Shown: positions 9,786 through 20,545 of the stretch, piece after piece
How the letters are laid out: each line of letters starts with the position of its first letter
Numbering within the stretch: position 1 is the first letter of the stretch
DNA from: Neostapfia colusana
Lineage: Eukaryota; Streptophyta; Magnoliopsida; Poales; Poaceae
Direction: 5' to 3'
DNA length: 64,000 nt
NCBI GenBank assembly: GCA_030760725.1
Contig: JASWHV010000012.1
Coordinates: 49,755,652 to 49,819,651, forward strand
Notes under the pieces: model-generated
Told to the model about the DNA's origin: nothing
Seen by the model: the letters and a program-made list of their open reading frames with translations, nothing else
Databases searched by the model: none
Translations under genes and position numbers: made by a program

Positions 9786-10155
9786 TGTCACCACCCCTGT
9801 GCCGATGACTAGCAAGCCTCTAGCGGGAGCGACGCTGGAACATCCAAATGAGGCGGAAGGCGGCCCTACTGACGATGAGTTCAACAGCCCAAGCGCGCAA
9901 GCGGAAGCCCAACCACGGGAGGTTTAAAGGGAGACGTCGCTGAGAGAGGGGACAACATGTAACTGAAACAGTTTTCCTCTGCCCATTCTGTTCTCCCCTG
10001 TCTCCTTCTGTTCTGTTTCTTCTTCTCTCGTTCTTGTTCTAGACTCCCGTAGAAAATTATCGGAGAAATCGAGAGGAGAGAGTTCTGCCCCCTATATCAT
10101 TGTCAATTTATGCCTTTGTGCTATTCTCCCGCCTAGTATTCGAGTAGTTACTACA
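9786..10155 (+). repeat. Gypsy-2 5' LTR (about 370 bp)
   Basis: It begins TGTCACCACCC and ends AGTTACTACA one base before the primer-binding site. The boundaries come from these motifs alone, because the 3' LTR is missing. The TATA box is not obvious. Confidence 0.55.
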
Positions 10156-10156
10156 C

Positions 10157-10164
10157 TGGTATCA
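10157..10164 (+). promoter_or_regulatory. Gypsy-2 primer-binding site
   Basis: TGGTATCAGA follows the LTR end and matches initiator tRNA-Met for the first nine or ten bases; the downstream bases diverge. Confidence 0.7.
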
Positions 10165-10339
10165 GATTCAGGTTGTTCAGTGCTCTTTGCCTGTTAGTCT
10201 CTCGGTCTGATCAGTGAAATCCCACGGGGAAGGTTGGGATTGCACTAGCGATCCCTGTAAATCCATTACCGGGGTTTGATCGACTTGGAGTGGCGACAGC
10301 ACGGCGAACTCAAACAATACCGGTCCTAAGGCGCGCTAC

Positions 10340-10970
10340 TTGGTGGCCCAAATGTCTGCATCTGAGGAAAAACTCATGGAGGCGGTGACCAAACTCTCGG
10401 CGACCCTGGAAGCAATCGACAAGCGAGTCGGGTCTCTCGGCTCCGACTTAGCCAAGGTGCAGTCACAAGTTGATCTCAATGAAATCGATTGCAGCCCTGC
10501 AGCAAGAACAAGTACACCTGATCAAGTCTATGAAGCCTTCTGGTAGTGGAATCCTCGGTGCCTCCCCGAGTTCTACGACGCCACCACCACCACCTCCCCC
10601 TCCACTGCAAACATATCATCGGCACACTACTATGGGTCATCGTGATCAGATTCTTATTCCCCATCCTTCTGGGCATGAATTCCATATCGATAATGATCAT
10701 GGTGACCGTTCTGCTAGAAGAAAATGGATTCTTAAAATGGAGTTCCCCTCATTTGATGGATCTGATGTTAAAATTTGGATTGACAAATGCACTGCTTATT
10801 TTAACTTGTATGATATCTCTGAAGAATTACAAGTACTTGCTGCTTCATTACACATGGTAGATAAAGCCTCTCTCTGGTTTCAAACATATAAGCAGTCAGT
10901 TCAAGTGATGATAGTCATGTTTCATTATATGCTCTTTCAGGACAGCCCCAACACCAAACTATTCAGTTGA
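10340..10970 (+). pseudogene. gag: Gypsy-2 gag, shortened
   Basis: The first frame (10340-10546, from a non-ATG-certain start) has a helical N terminus, SEEKLMEAVTKLSATLEAI. A frameshift near 10480 leads into the second frame, which has a Pro run and the gag core KMEFPSFDGSDVKIWIDKC, ending near WFQTYKQS. The second half of gag and the zinc knuckle are absent: the sequence passes almost directly to protease, pointing to an internal deletion around 10895-10930. Confidence 0.75.
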
Positions 10971-11587
10971 ACGCCCTGGTGCTCAACAAAGCTTTACTTA
11001 TTTTAGTTGATTCAGACAGTTCACATACATTTTTGAATTCCGCCTTAGCTCAAGAACTTCAAAGTACCCCTACATCTATACCACCTTTAAATATCAAAGT
11101 GGCCAATGGTACATCTTTGCTTTGTACATCTGAGATAAAGAACTTTACTTGATGGGTTCAGGGACACACTTTTACTCATAATGCAAAAGTATTGAACATT
11201 GGAGCTTATGATCTTGTTCTTGACATGGATTGGCTAGAACAATTTAGTCCTATGAAGTGTAACCGGAAAGAGAAATGGATTGAATTTTTATATCAAGGTG
11301 AAACTGCCAAACTTCAAGGGATTCTACCTGTACAGGATAATGAAATTCAAGAGGCTTCAGGGGAACAAATATATAAATGGAAGAAAGGTAATGAGTTGTG
11401 GGCAATGGTTCTATTAGAACCTGTTCAAAAAAGTTCTTTTACGGATCACCAATATCTATACAGTGGCATTCCACAGCCTATCAAACAATTGATTCAAGAA
11501 TATGATCACATCTTTCAGGAGCCCAAAGAACTTCATCAAAAATATTTGATCATGCTATCCCACTACTACCTGATACTATTCCAGTAA
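10967..11587 (+). pseudogene. pol: Gypsy-2 protease and linker to reverse transcriptase
   Basis: The protease motif reads LVDSDSSHTFLN, with Asp where the Gly of D-S-G should be. A TGA at 11150-11152 interrupts the frame. The frame then resumes in phase with GAYDLVLDMDWLEQF, the conserved protease C-terminal signature, and a linker ending PIKQLIQEYDHIFQEP that precedes reverse transcriptase. Confidence 0.8.
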
Positions 11588-11589
11588 AC

Positions 11590-13399
11590 TGTAGACCTTA
11601 TAGGTACTCTACAGAGCAAAAAGACGAAATAGAGTGACAGGTCTCTGAGATGTTAAAATCAGGTACAATTATTCCAAGCTTCAGCCCTTATGCATCTCCT
11701 GTGTTATTAGTTAAAAAAAAAGGATGGCTCTTGCCGTTTCTATGTTGATTATAGAAAGCTAAAGACTATGACTATCAAGAACAAATTCCCCATGCCAATT
11801 ATAGATAAGTTCTTGGATGAAATTGCTGGTGCCAAAATTTTCTCAACAATTGATTTAGCTTCAGGTTTTCAACAAATCAGGATGATACCTGAAGATGAGT
11901 GCAAAACAGCATTCAAAACTCAGCATGGTCATTTTCAATTTAGAGTCATGCCTTTTGGATTGACAAATGCCCCAGCTACTTTTCAATGTTTGATGAATGT
12001 TGTGTTTGCCAGATTTATGAGAAAATTTGTTCTAATATTTACGGATGGCATACTGGTCTATAGTAAATCATTAGATGATCACATTGCTCATATAAAGCTA
12101 GTTTTTCAGACACTGCAAGAAAATAGCCTTTTCATTAAGTTCAGAAAATGCAGGTTTACACAACATCAAATAGCATATTTGGATCATATCATATCCCAAC
12201 ATGGAGTGACTATAGACCCTTCTAAGACTGAAGCTATGTTGAAATGGCCAACTCCTCAAAATTTTACGGAACTACGTGGTTTTCTCGGTTTAACTGGATA
12301 TTATAGAAAATTTGTGCATCAATATGGTGTCATTGCTAGATCACTCACTAATCTTCTACACCACAAACATTTCACTTGGATTGATACAGCTCAAAAGGCA
12401 TTTGATACTTTAAAGATGGCTATGACAAAGACACCTGTTCTAGCCTTCCCTGACTTTTCCAAGGAATTTATGGTGGAGACAGATGCTTGTGACACGGGAA
12501 TAGGTGTTGTTCTCTCTCAAGATGGGCATCCAGTAGCTTTTTTCAGTAAAGGTCTAAGTGGCACTAACCAAAAACTTTCAACCTATGAAAAGGAGTTTCT
12601 TGCAGTCATTATGGCTGTTAACAAGTGGAAAGCCTACCTACAGAAAAAAAAACCTTTTCTGATCAAAACAGACCACCAAAGCTTATGTCATCTGCAAGAT
12701 CAAACTTTGTCCACAGAGATGCAGAGAAAAGCCTTAAGGAAACTAGCAGGTTTGCAATTCAAATTCGTGTATAAAAAAGGGGCTGAAAACAAGGTTGCTG
12801 ATGCACTGTCAAGAGTTGGAAAATTCTTTCATATTCAGGGAGTTTCAACAGTCATACCTGTCTGGATCCAAAAAGTTATGAATTCATACAACAATGACAG
12901 TCATGCTCAAGATCTATTAGCTCAACTGGCCATCAACAGTCCAAATGAACTGGGTTATGAACTTTCTGATGGAATCATCAGATATAAAAGAAAGATATGG
13001 GTCGGTGAAAACACAGCTTTGCAAACCAAACTAATTGCAGTCTTTCATTCCTCAGCTATTGGTGGTCATTCTGGCATCCAGGCCACTTATCAAAGACTGA
13101 AGAAAAATTTTATATGGCAAGGTATGAAGACGGCTGTAGAGTCCTTTGTTAAACAATGTGCAATCTGTCAGCACGCCAAACATGAAAATTGCAAATACCC
13201 CGGACTTCTGCAGCCCCTTCCAATACCGAATAGTTCATGGGCAGATATATCTCTTATTTTCATTGAAGGCATGCCTGTTTCACAGGGGTATTCAGTCATA
13301 ATGGTAGTTGTTGACAGATTTACAAATATGGTCATTTTCTACCAATCAAGCACCCTTTCACCGCTTCAACAATTGCTCAGGTTTTCTTGGATAATATAG
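11590..13399 (+). pseudogene. pol: Gypsy-2 reverse transcriptase, RNase H and integrase N-terminal half
   Basis: Reverse transcriptase begins near 11590 (CRPYRYSTEQ) with a stop at 11635 and a frameshift in a run of A at about 11713-11721. From 11768 there is a 543-codon frame. The palm motif reads FTDGILVYS where FxDDILVYS is expected: the second catalytic Asp is Gly (12047-12049). RNase H (ETDACDTGIGVVLSQDG, then TDHQSL, then ADALSRV) follows. The integrase zinc finger (HSGIQATYQRL to CAICQHAKH) is recognisable. In the core, the usual DISxDFIEG motif reads DISLIFIEG, replacing the first catalytic Asp by Ile. The protein would be inactive even if translated. Confidence 0.85.
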
Positions 13400-13408
13400 T
13401 TAAACTCC

Positions 13409-13702
13409 ATGGAGTCCCAAAGACTTACTTCTGACCGTGATAGGATATTCACAAGTACTCTATGGACAGAGTTGTTCAAGTTGTTGAATACAAGCCTTCA
13501 ATTCAGCTCTGCTTACCATCTACAGACCGATGGTCAGACAGAGCGTTTAAATCGATGTTTGGAAATGTTTCTGAGGTGTGCTGTGCAGGAAACTCTAAAA
13601 AAATGGGTCAAGTGGTTGCCTCTGGCAGAACTGTGGTATGATACCTCCCTTCATTCTTCACTAAATTGTTCCCCCTTCAAGGAAATGTTTATATTGATGT
13701 AG
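13409..13702 (+). pseudogene. pol: Gypsy-2 integrase C-terminal part, truncated
   Basis: After a frameshift near 13400 the integrase core continues: LTSDRDRIFTS with the second acidic residue, SSAYHLQTDGQTERLNR with the catalytic Glu, and LAELWYDTSLHSSL. It ends at CSPFKEMF, where a SPFKALYG motif is normally followed by 150 or more residues. The break therefore marks the 3' truncation of the element. Confidence 0.85.
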
Positions 13703-14040
13703 TAATTGTATAAGTAGGTAAGACGCGGGCAGATGAGTAAGGCGCACCCATACCACACTAATGAATATATGATTAGTAAATGGATGACCTACCTATTATA
13801 CGGGGTAGGAGAGAGGAGTATCAACAATGGGTTTTAGAGTCGAGAGCTCTTCAAGTGTTGTTGTCTCTTTAGTACTTGAGCCTAACTGACATGTTTTTTG
13901 CTCCCACTATAATTGTAAAAAATTGGGCATCATATCTATCCGTGTGATTCATTTGGCCGGTTCACCTAGTTGAGTTCGTGAGTGAGCCTATGGGTCAAGA
14001 TAAGCTAGGTAATAGTTCTGCTGTTGATCACAATCATGCT
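13703..14040. other. AT-rich spacer with a short inverted repeat
   Basis: No gene is visible. GTATAAGTAGGTA near 13708-13722 faces its approximate inverse, TACCTATTATAC, near 13788-13800, so about 95 bp could fold as a hairpin or be a small MITE remnant. The rest is unrecognised. Confidence 0.3.
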
Positions 14041-14301
14041 GTTTTATAATTTCCGAATAAATTTTCGAACAAACTTCCGAATAAATTACCGAATAGATTT
14101 CCGAAAAAAATCTGAATAAATATGGAATTCAGATATTGCGGTCGGAAATCTGTCCATATTGTTTCCGATCCGATTTTCGATTATGCATTTCCGATTTCCG
14201 GCCGATTTCCAAAAATTTCCGATAAAAATGAAAATCGGTATGGAAATTTTCAAAATCGGCATCAGATGATCTGGAAAATTTCCATCTGAATTTCACCCCT
14301 A
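14041..14301. mobile_element. One end of a hAT-like DNA transposon
   Basis: The stretch is full of TTTCCGA/TTCCGAATAAA subterminal motifs in both orientations and ends TTTCACCCCTA. Read inward, this is TAGGGGTGAAA, similar to the TAGGGATGAAA terminus of Ac/Ds-type hAT elements. The opposite terminus was not found. No transposase is present. Confidence 0.5.
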
Positions 14302-14597
14302 GGTCTAACATTCATAGTTATTAAGGTGGTAAGGCGACATAAGACGACATGCCCCCTTTTTATCTTTTAAGCGGTAAGGCGTAAGGCGAGGTGATGCCTT
14401 ACTAATAAGAATGAAATCTCAAATATAGTAGCATTTACTGGTAAAATTTATCAATTAAAAAGAAAAAGGAAAAAACAAGAAAAAAAAGATTACATGTACT
14501 TATTTCAGTGGCCCATCCAGCTCACTACCAGCCCAACAACACTTATTTACCCTAACCCTAGTCACCCCGCCGCCTTCCCTCTGCCACTTTCACACTT

Positions 14598-14975
14598 TGT
14601 TCGCGCGAGTGTCCAGCCTCTTGTGCCCGGCCGCCGCCTCCTCCTCCTCTGCGCCTGGCCGCCGCCTCCTCCTCCTCTACGCCCGGCCGCCGCCACCTCC
14701 TCCTCCTCGTCCGGTCGCCGCCGCCTCCTCCTCTGCACCCGACCGCCGCTGCCTCCTCTACGCCCGGCCGCCGCCACCTCCTGTGCGCGAGCATCGCCGC
14801 CGCCTCCTCCTCTGCGCCCGACCGCCGCTGCCTCCTCTGTGCCCAGCCGCCGCCGCCTCCTCCTCTGCGCCCGGCCGCCGCCGCCTCCTCTGCGGCCGGC
14901 CTCCGCCGCCTCCTCTGCGCGGGCGCCGCCGATGCCTCCCCTATGCGCGGGCGCCGCCACCTTACCCGCCATACG
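14598..14975. repeat. GC-rich degenerate minisatellite inside the hAT-like element
   Basis: Short variants of a CGCCCGGCCGCCGCCGCCTC type unit repeat with length changes for nearly 380 bp. Long open frames exist on both strands but they are Pro/Arg- or Gly/Arg-rich artefacts of the repeat, with no protein family signal. Confidence 0.75.
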
Positions 14976-15036
14976 CCGGGATCTAAGACGACGGAACGCC
15001 TTACGATCCCCACGCGCCTTACCGCTTAAACGACGC

Positions 15037-16039
15037 TGTCGAAGTGTTCACTACGACACTTCCCCCGGTCTGCTTGGAAGCAGCTCGCGGAGGTTCTTTT
15101 TTCGGTGGGGCTAGAGGATCACGAAGGTCTGAGCGCAATGGCGAGAGAGAGACACGAGGATTTACGTGGTTCGGGCCGCCGGAGCGTAAAACCCTACGTC
15201 CATGGGAGTGCTTGGTGTATTGCTTGCTCGCGTATGAGGATGAGTTGGTTGGGTCGCGAACCCTTTGCCCGGAGGCTGCCCCGATCCTTTTATATCTCAA
15301 GGTCGGGGCAGTTACAATGTGGTCTGAGGCCCGACAGGTGGCCCCGCGGCTGTCTGTACACTATACATGAGCTAGGGCTATATGTAGTGTCACTGTCGGA
15401 GGAGTTAAGGCGCGCCGCCTGACACGCCGAGCGCTTCTGACTGGGTTGCAGGTGATGATGAAGACCCCGTCTTGTCGCCGCGTCTTCTCGCTCTGCTGAG
15501 CGGCTCTGTGCCGTTGGGCGGCACTATTCCGCTGTCACGCCTCGCCGTCCTGTCTCGTCACCGTAATGGTGAACAGGCGAAGGACGGAGGCGTGCACCGT
15601 GAGCCATGCTTCTGGGAAAGGCGCGAGCCTTGAATGCACGACCCGACAGCACACCTTCCTCTTTACTCCTTGGCTTCGTCGACCCACGGCCCCACGATGG
15701 ATCGTGGGGCACGTGGCGGCTTCGGAGCTCTTATCGACGGGTTTGGAGCCAACTGACACGTGGCAGCTCCAGACCTCACCTCAGCGGTGAGGCTCGGCCT
15801 AGAGCCCAGGGCGCGTGTCGGCTCTGGAACTCAAGCGCACGTGGCAGCCCCAGGACTGACCTCGGGGCCAAGGGCACGTGGCGGCTCCGGAGCCCTCCTC
15901 AGCGGGGAGGTATGGCCCGGAGCCCGAGGAGACGTGGCAGCGCAAAAACCTTGCCTCAGCGGGGAGGCCAAGTCCGAGGCCAAGGACACGTGGCGGCGCC
16001 GGATCTTGCCTCAGCGGGGAGGCCAGGTCCAGGGCCAAG
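15037..16039 (-). repeat. Tat element 3' LTR, outer portion
   Basis: It starts TGTCGAAGTG, like 33461, and runs parallel to the right LTR until the CCAAG target of Tekay-1. The remaining 98 bp of this LTR are at 28907-29004, ending ACCGATA rather than ACCGACA. A minus-strand TATAAAA is at about 15288-15294. The tandem CACGTGG-containing units occupy 15700-16039. Confidence 0.92.
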
Positions 16040-19000
16040 TGTAACACCCCAAATTTTTAGTCAAGTCTCAAATTTTGATTTAGAACCATAAACCATGTTC
16101 AGAGGGGAATTTAGAAATTTTTGGACGTATTGCATGTTTTGCAAAAATTCAAATTCAAACTGGAATTCAAATTATACTCAAAACAGAAAAGAAATGAAAA
16201 AGAAAAAGGAAAACCGGGAAAAAAACTGGCCAGTGGGCCGAAACCCAGCCGGCCCAGCTAACCCCCGCGCAGCCCGCCCCCGCGCGCGCCGCGCTGCCCC
16301 TCGCTGACGAGTGGGACCCGCCTGTCATCCCTAACCCCGCGACCCCGGACTCTCTCCCGCGCGCGCGATCGCAACCGATCGGGAAACCTGTCCCCGCAGC
16401 CGAATTCTGGACCCTGAGGACTCCAACTCGATCACAACAGAACCACCGCCCTCCCCCGGCTATAAAAGCAACCGATCCGATCAGTTTTTCGCACGCGATC
16501 GCCGATTTTCACTCCGGTGAGCACCGAGACTTCGCCGGTGAATTCTGGCCGATCTAAGCTCGGAAACTCTGATCTAACTCGTTGGTCTTGATCCACCGCC
16601 TCCGGGGAACTTTGCAGGTGCAGAAAACCCGAAGACTTACGGTGCAAATCCAGCTCCGACGAGCTTCGCCGTGGTTTTGCCTCGGACCTCGCCGCAGAGC
16701 CCTTTCCAGGATCCCCGAGCTCGAGAAAACCCCCGAGGTGAGATCCCTGACCTCCCCTCTACCGATCTAGGCCATAAGATCACAGTTCTAGGCAGAATTC
16801 TCGAGGATCCGAAAGTTTCCGGCGAGATCGCCGCTTCTCGCCGCCGTGCGCCGACGGCAGCGCCGCCCGCGCTCGATCAGAGCGACGTGGCCGCTTGTGC
16901 GCCGTTTATTTTAAATCGCACGGTAGACTTTAAAACCCCGCGTACCGGTTCGATGTTATAATCTCAGCCGTCGGTTTAAAATCAGACGGTCCACGTCAGC
17001 CCCGCGTTATAAAGACTGGAATTCTTACGTGCTACCCCCTGGGGTTCTCTGGAATTGAGAGCTAGCCCCGGAAACTTCAGATCTAGCCCCTGGAACTCCA
17101 GAAAATCATGTAAATTCATTTAAAAATCAGTTTTAGCCCCTGGACTTAATAGAAATTAAGAAAAACACCTCTGAAAAGTGTAGCTAGACCCCTGGAAATT
17201 ATGAGAATGATATTATAGACCCTGTTATGGGGTGAATTCATTATTTTAGCTCTGTTTAGTATTTAATTTAGAAAATTCAATATGTAACTAGTGTTTAAAA
17301 ATTAAAAAGAGGGACAAACATAATTGTCAAATTTATTAAAAAGTTTCTCAGTGCTTAGAAAACTTTGGAGTAAGATAAAAATATATTTTTGGGCTGAAAT
17401 AAATCTGTTTCATCTATTATTCACATTTAATAGTATAGGGACACATTTTAATGTAAAGAATAGTTAAAGAAAAATAGGGAAAATAATTATGAAATAGTAT
17501 ACATCAGAAGCCAAGGTCAAAATATGATCTTAAATTATTTAGGACCAGAACCTAACCTGTTTAGGTAGTGTGTATTACTAATTTAATAATGAAATGCACA
17601 ATTATGCATAAGAATATAAATCTGAAAATATAGAAACTAGTAAATGATAAATGGAGTTTCTAAAATACAAAGAATTCAGTTTAGGGTTGATGGACATTAT
17701 GAAGGCACATATGGAGAAGAAGAATACTTTTCATACATACTTGGTGGTTTAATATATAAGGAATTTATTTAAAACTGGAACACACACATATATATATATA
17801 TATATATAGTATGTGAGTATAAATATGAACACCAAAGTAGGAATCATATACATATAAATAAAAGTGTATGCAAGCCCCAAATCAACACACATAGAGTATC
17901 CACAACACATAAAATGGTAAAGAAACTTTCATAAATATGAATGTGTGGTTTGTATGAAGTAGAAGTGTGAACTATGTCTTATGATTGTTGTTTTTCTTTT
18001 GCTATGTGTGATGGTATAAAGTAGAACCTGTTCAAGAGCAAGCTATCACTTTCCAAGATCAGGACTACCCATTTCAAGAGCAGCAAGAAGGAGGCAAGTG
18101 TCCTTGACCACTTTGATCCTATGCTAGGATGTATAGATAGAATTATTTGCATTGTCAAATGAAATATGAAACCCATGCTAGGAAAGTTTCCCTAGAATTG
18201 CATTACCTTGTTTCCTTGTAGCTTGGGTTGGGATTTATTTTACCATGTCATTTATTTCCATGCATATGCTTAGCCATGTTTAGAATGGGATATTTGGGAC
18301 ATGAGATCATCAGTTTATATTACCATACTCTTGAATGAGACATTGTGAGTTATGTAGAGATAGGGATCAAGGCAAGTTGGATGTTTTGGTTGTGTGCTGG
18401 GTGCACGAGACTTGGGTTTGTGTTTAGTACTTGCCTGGATCCTAAGGACCGGTTCATGGAGCATGTAACCCGGCTTTACAGTGCCAACCACATGCTGAGA
18501 TGGGGCAGCTTGGCCAATTAATTAGGTGTATCCCCGGCGTAGTATGGGTGTGTTGGATGGTGCGGGGAGTAGGTGTCAGCTGGACTACCATATGAACCGC
18601 AAGGCTCAAGAGGGGGCCACTGCAGCGGGGTTGGAGCCTCTTGTATGCTGTTAGGGGTGAAACCTCAGTGGGCCCACGCTCGTCGGGAATCCCTTTGTAA
18701 AGGCTTCGTAGTGATCTCTTGGCCGCACACCTGGGAAGTGTGAATGTGGATCGTAGCCACTGGCATAATGGAGGTTCTTTTAGTCCACCCGGCAACGGGG
18801 GACGAAATCACTACTTGTGGGTACAGTGGTACAAACTCTGCAGAGTTAAAACTGTCTTGACAGCCGTGCTCACGGTTAAGAGCGGCCTGGACTTATTCAT
18901 GATTAGAGGAGTGATGTTTTTTTTGGAAGTTGTGGAAGTTGAGCGGGGAGCTTAACTTTGGAAATGATGTTATGGTTTTGGATGTTAAGCAGGGAGCTTA

Positions 19001-19547
19001 ACATTGGTGATAAATTTTATGGTTATTAGGTTATGATGATGGGATGGGAGATTGGAACCATTTCACCTGTGTAGTAATGTAGGTGCTTAATAAGCTAAGG
19101 TGATAGGTATTAATTGCGTAGTGCTTTAACCATGAGTTCAACCTCTCCTTGTTCTAGCCATGCATGATATAATTTTCCCACACTTGCTGAGTACCATTGG
19201 TACTCAACCTTGCATATTTGTTGGTTTATATTGCTGCTCAGGTCAAGATAATGAGGTGGTGTATAATGACCAAGACTTTGGACCCGAAGAAGGTTTTTAG
19301 GTTCATGAAGACCCCCGGGCAACACCTGTGATGGAGCCCTAAAGAATAATATTCCGCTGCTAGTTTATTTACTTGGGATGAACTTATTATTGTCCATCGA
19401 GACATTTACTATGTAAGACTTACTTATATTCGATACCTGGCTTGTAATAAATGATGCTTCACTATTTGTCATCACATGTATGAGAAAATGATCCTGGCAT
19501 ACATGTGATATTCACTTGGTTGTTCTTCGGAAAAACCGGGTGTGACA
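16040..19547 (+). repeat. Tekay-1 5' LTR (3508 bp)
   Basis: It starts TGTAACACCCC and ends GGGTGTGACA. The TATA box lies only about 420 bp in, so transcription would leave roughly 3 kb of R-U5 leader. The region after the TATA box is GC-rich and resembles a cereal gene 5' UTR with splice-donor-like GAG/GTGAGAT at 16737/16738. The rest is AT-rich and has no supported gene. Confidence 0.96.
16461..16468 (+). promoter_or_regulatory. TATA box, Tekay-1 5' LTR
   Basis: TATAAAAG within CCCCCGGCTATAAAAGCAAC; the same box is present in the 3' LTR at 25783-25790. Confidence 0.8.
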
Positions 19548-19765
19548 GAGGTGGTATCAGAGCCAAGGTTGCCCGTAGGAACGTGGACCTAGGTAGAAAT
19601 GGACGTATTTAAGGGCCCTATTTTCTTAAAAACTATTTTCCAAGGTGGGGGTGAAAAAGTGTTATTAAAAGAGTCATTTTTTTTCATCCCACCCCAACTT
19701 TCATTCAAAAATAGGATTTTTGTTTAAAATTTTATCTAACCTAATTTTAAATTCTTTTGTTTTAG
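16738..19765 (+). promoter_or_regulatory. Predicted leader intron of Tekay-1
   Basis: A strong donor-like GAG/GTGAGAT at 16737/16738 and an acceptor-like TTCTTTTGTTTTAG ending at 19765 would remove about 3 kb, including the primer-binding site, and place the exon directly against the ATG of the upstream ORF. This is an inference from splice consensus only. Confidence 0.35.
19552..19564 (+). promoter_or_regulatory. Tekay-1 primer-binding site
   Basis: TGGTATCAGAGCC, four bases after the LTR, perfectly complements initiator tRNA-Met. Confidence 0.93.
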
Positions 19766-20545
19766 ATGGTTCGCATGATTCGCACCGCTCGTAAGTCCAC
19801 GGGAGGGAGAGTTCCCGTAGTTGCCCTTGCTGAAAGAGAGGAGAGTCGTCCAGTGACGTACCTTTCCTACGGATTGGCAGTAGGAGATTTGTTGCGCCGT
19901 CTTCGACGTATGCTCGAAGCCGCCGGCAATACGGGCAAGCTAATCATCCACTATAACTCCACCAGGACCATCCGTGAGAAGAGGGAAGAATGGAGTTCGG
20001 AGATGAGGATTATACACGAGAATCAGCTGCTTAAGATTCACCACTCTCCAGCTTGTCGAGCAACACAAGTTGACGCGGAGAGAGATGTCACTTGGGAGGC
20101 CATCACCTGCCAGAGTCACATCTATCGTCGCCACTTGGACAAAACTGAGTACATGTATGTCCTCCAACGTGAGAGTGGTACCACGGAGTACAAGTACCCA
20201 CCGGTGCAGCAAGGGACTTCCCATGAGCACATGGACTTGTGCTTGGAGGATGCTGCTATGCTCAGCACTCGACTGCAGGAGTGTCAACAAGAGCTTCAGG
20301 ATGTCCGAGATACCCTGAAGGAGACGGAGGCATTGCTGCGAGCTTGCTTAAAGGCGAGAGAAAGAGGAGATGGGAATGAACTGTGTGTCACCGTGAGTGA
20401 TTCATGGACCCCTGACTCCCCGGATCGCCGAGCAATCAGGCGTCGTCGCACTTCTCCACCAGCAGCCTCCCCACCCAAAGCAGAGTCAGAAGGTAGCCGA
20501 AATGAGGAGGAAGATCCCGAGGAGCCAGCTCAAGAGGACGAGTAG
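19766..20545 (+). CDS. Tekay-1 upstream ORF with a histone H3 tail-like N terminus
   Basis: This is an intact 259-codon ORF between the primer site and gag-pol, in the sense direction. It starts MVRMIRTARKSTGGRVP. Aligned without gaps to the histone H3 start, including Met, 11 of 17 residues match and the ARKS core keeps the register of H3 K9. Residues 20-170 have no family I recognise. Residues 175-215 (CLEDAAMLSTRLQECQQEL onward) have heptad character and look like a coiled coil. The last 50 are Pro/Ser/Glu-rich and acidic. The ATG follows TTTTGTTTTAG directly, a good splice acceptor. No function is established; a chromatin- or reader-binding role is inference. The frame's integrity in a young element argues it is maintained. 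Confidence 0.8.
   Translation: MVRMIRTARKSTGGRVPVVALAEREESRPVTYLSYGLAVGDLLRRLRRMLEAAGNTGKLIIHYNSTRTIREKREEWSSEMRIIHENQLLKIHHSPACRATQVDAERDVTWEAITCQSHIYRRHLDKTEYMYVLQRESGTTEYKYPPVQQGTSHEHMDLCLEDAAMLSTRLQECQQELQDVRDTLKETEALLRACLKARERGDGNELCVTVSDSWTPDSPDRRAIRRRRTSPPAASPPKAESEGSRNEEEDPEEPAQEDE

Larger units (their letters stand above)
9786..13702 (+). mobile_element. Gypsy-2: Ty3/gypsy element, 3'-truncated and decayed
   Basis: It contains an LTR-like 5' end, a primer-binding site at 10157, a shortened gag, protease, reverse transcriptase, RNase H and integrase, then stops abruptly inside integrase at about 13690. No PPT or 3' LTR follows. It is AT-rich and carries many lesions, including substitutions of catalytic residues, indicating an older insertion than Copia-1 or Tekay-1. 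Its gag core suggests a chromovirus-like gypsy element, but the C terminus that would show a chromodomain is missing. Confidence 0.85.

Noticed and set aside
14494..15114. Long open frames rich in Pro/Arg or Gly/Arg on both strands
   Set aside because: They follow from the GC-rich repeat array; no domain, and frames are open on both strands over the same bases.
15566..16060. Overlapping open frames in the Tat LTR
   Set aside because: They arise from the tandem GC-rich units of U3 in several frames and both strands.
18454..18955. Open frames of about 80-110 codons repeated in both Tekay-1 LTRs
   Set aside because: They are present twice only because the LTRs are copies; no family signal, start context or conservation evidence.
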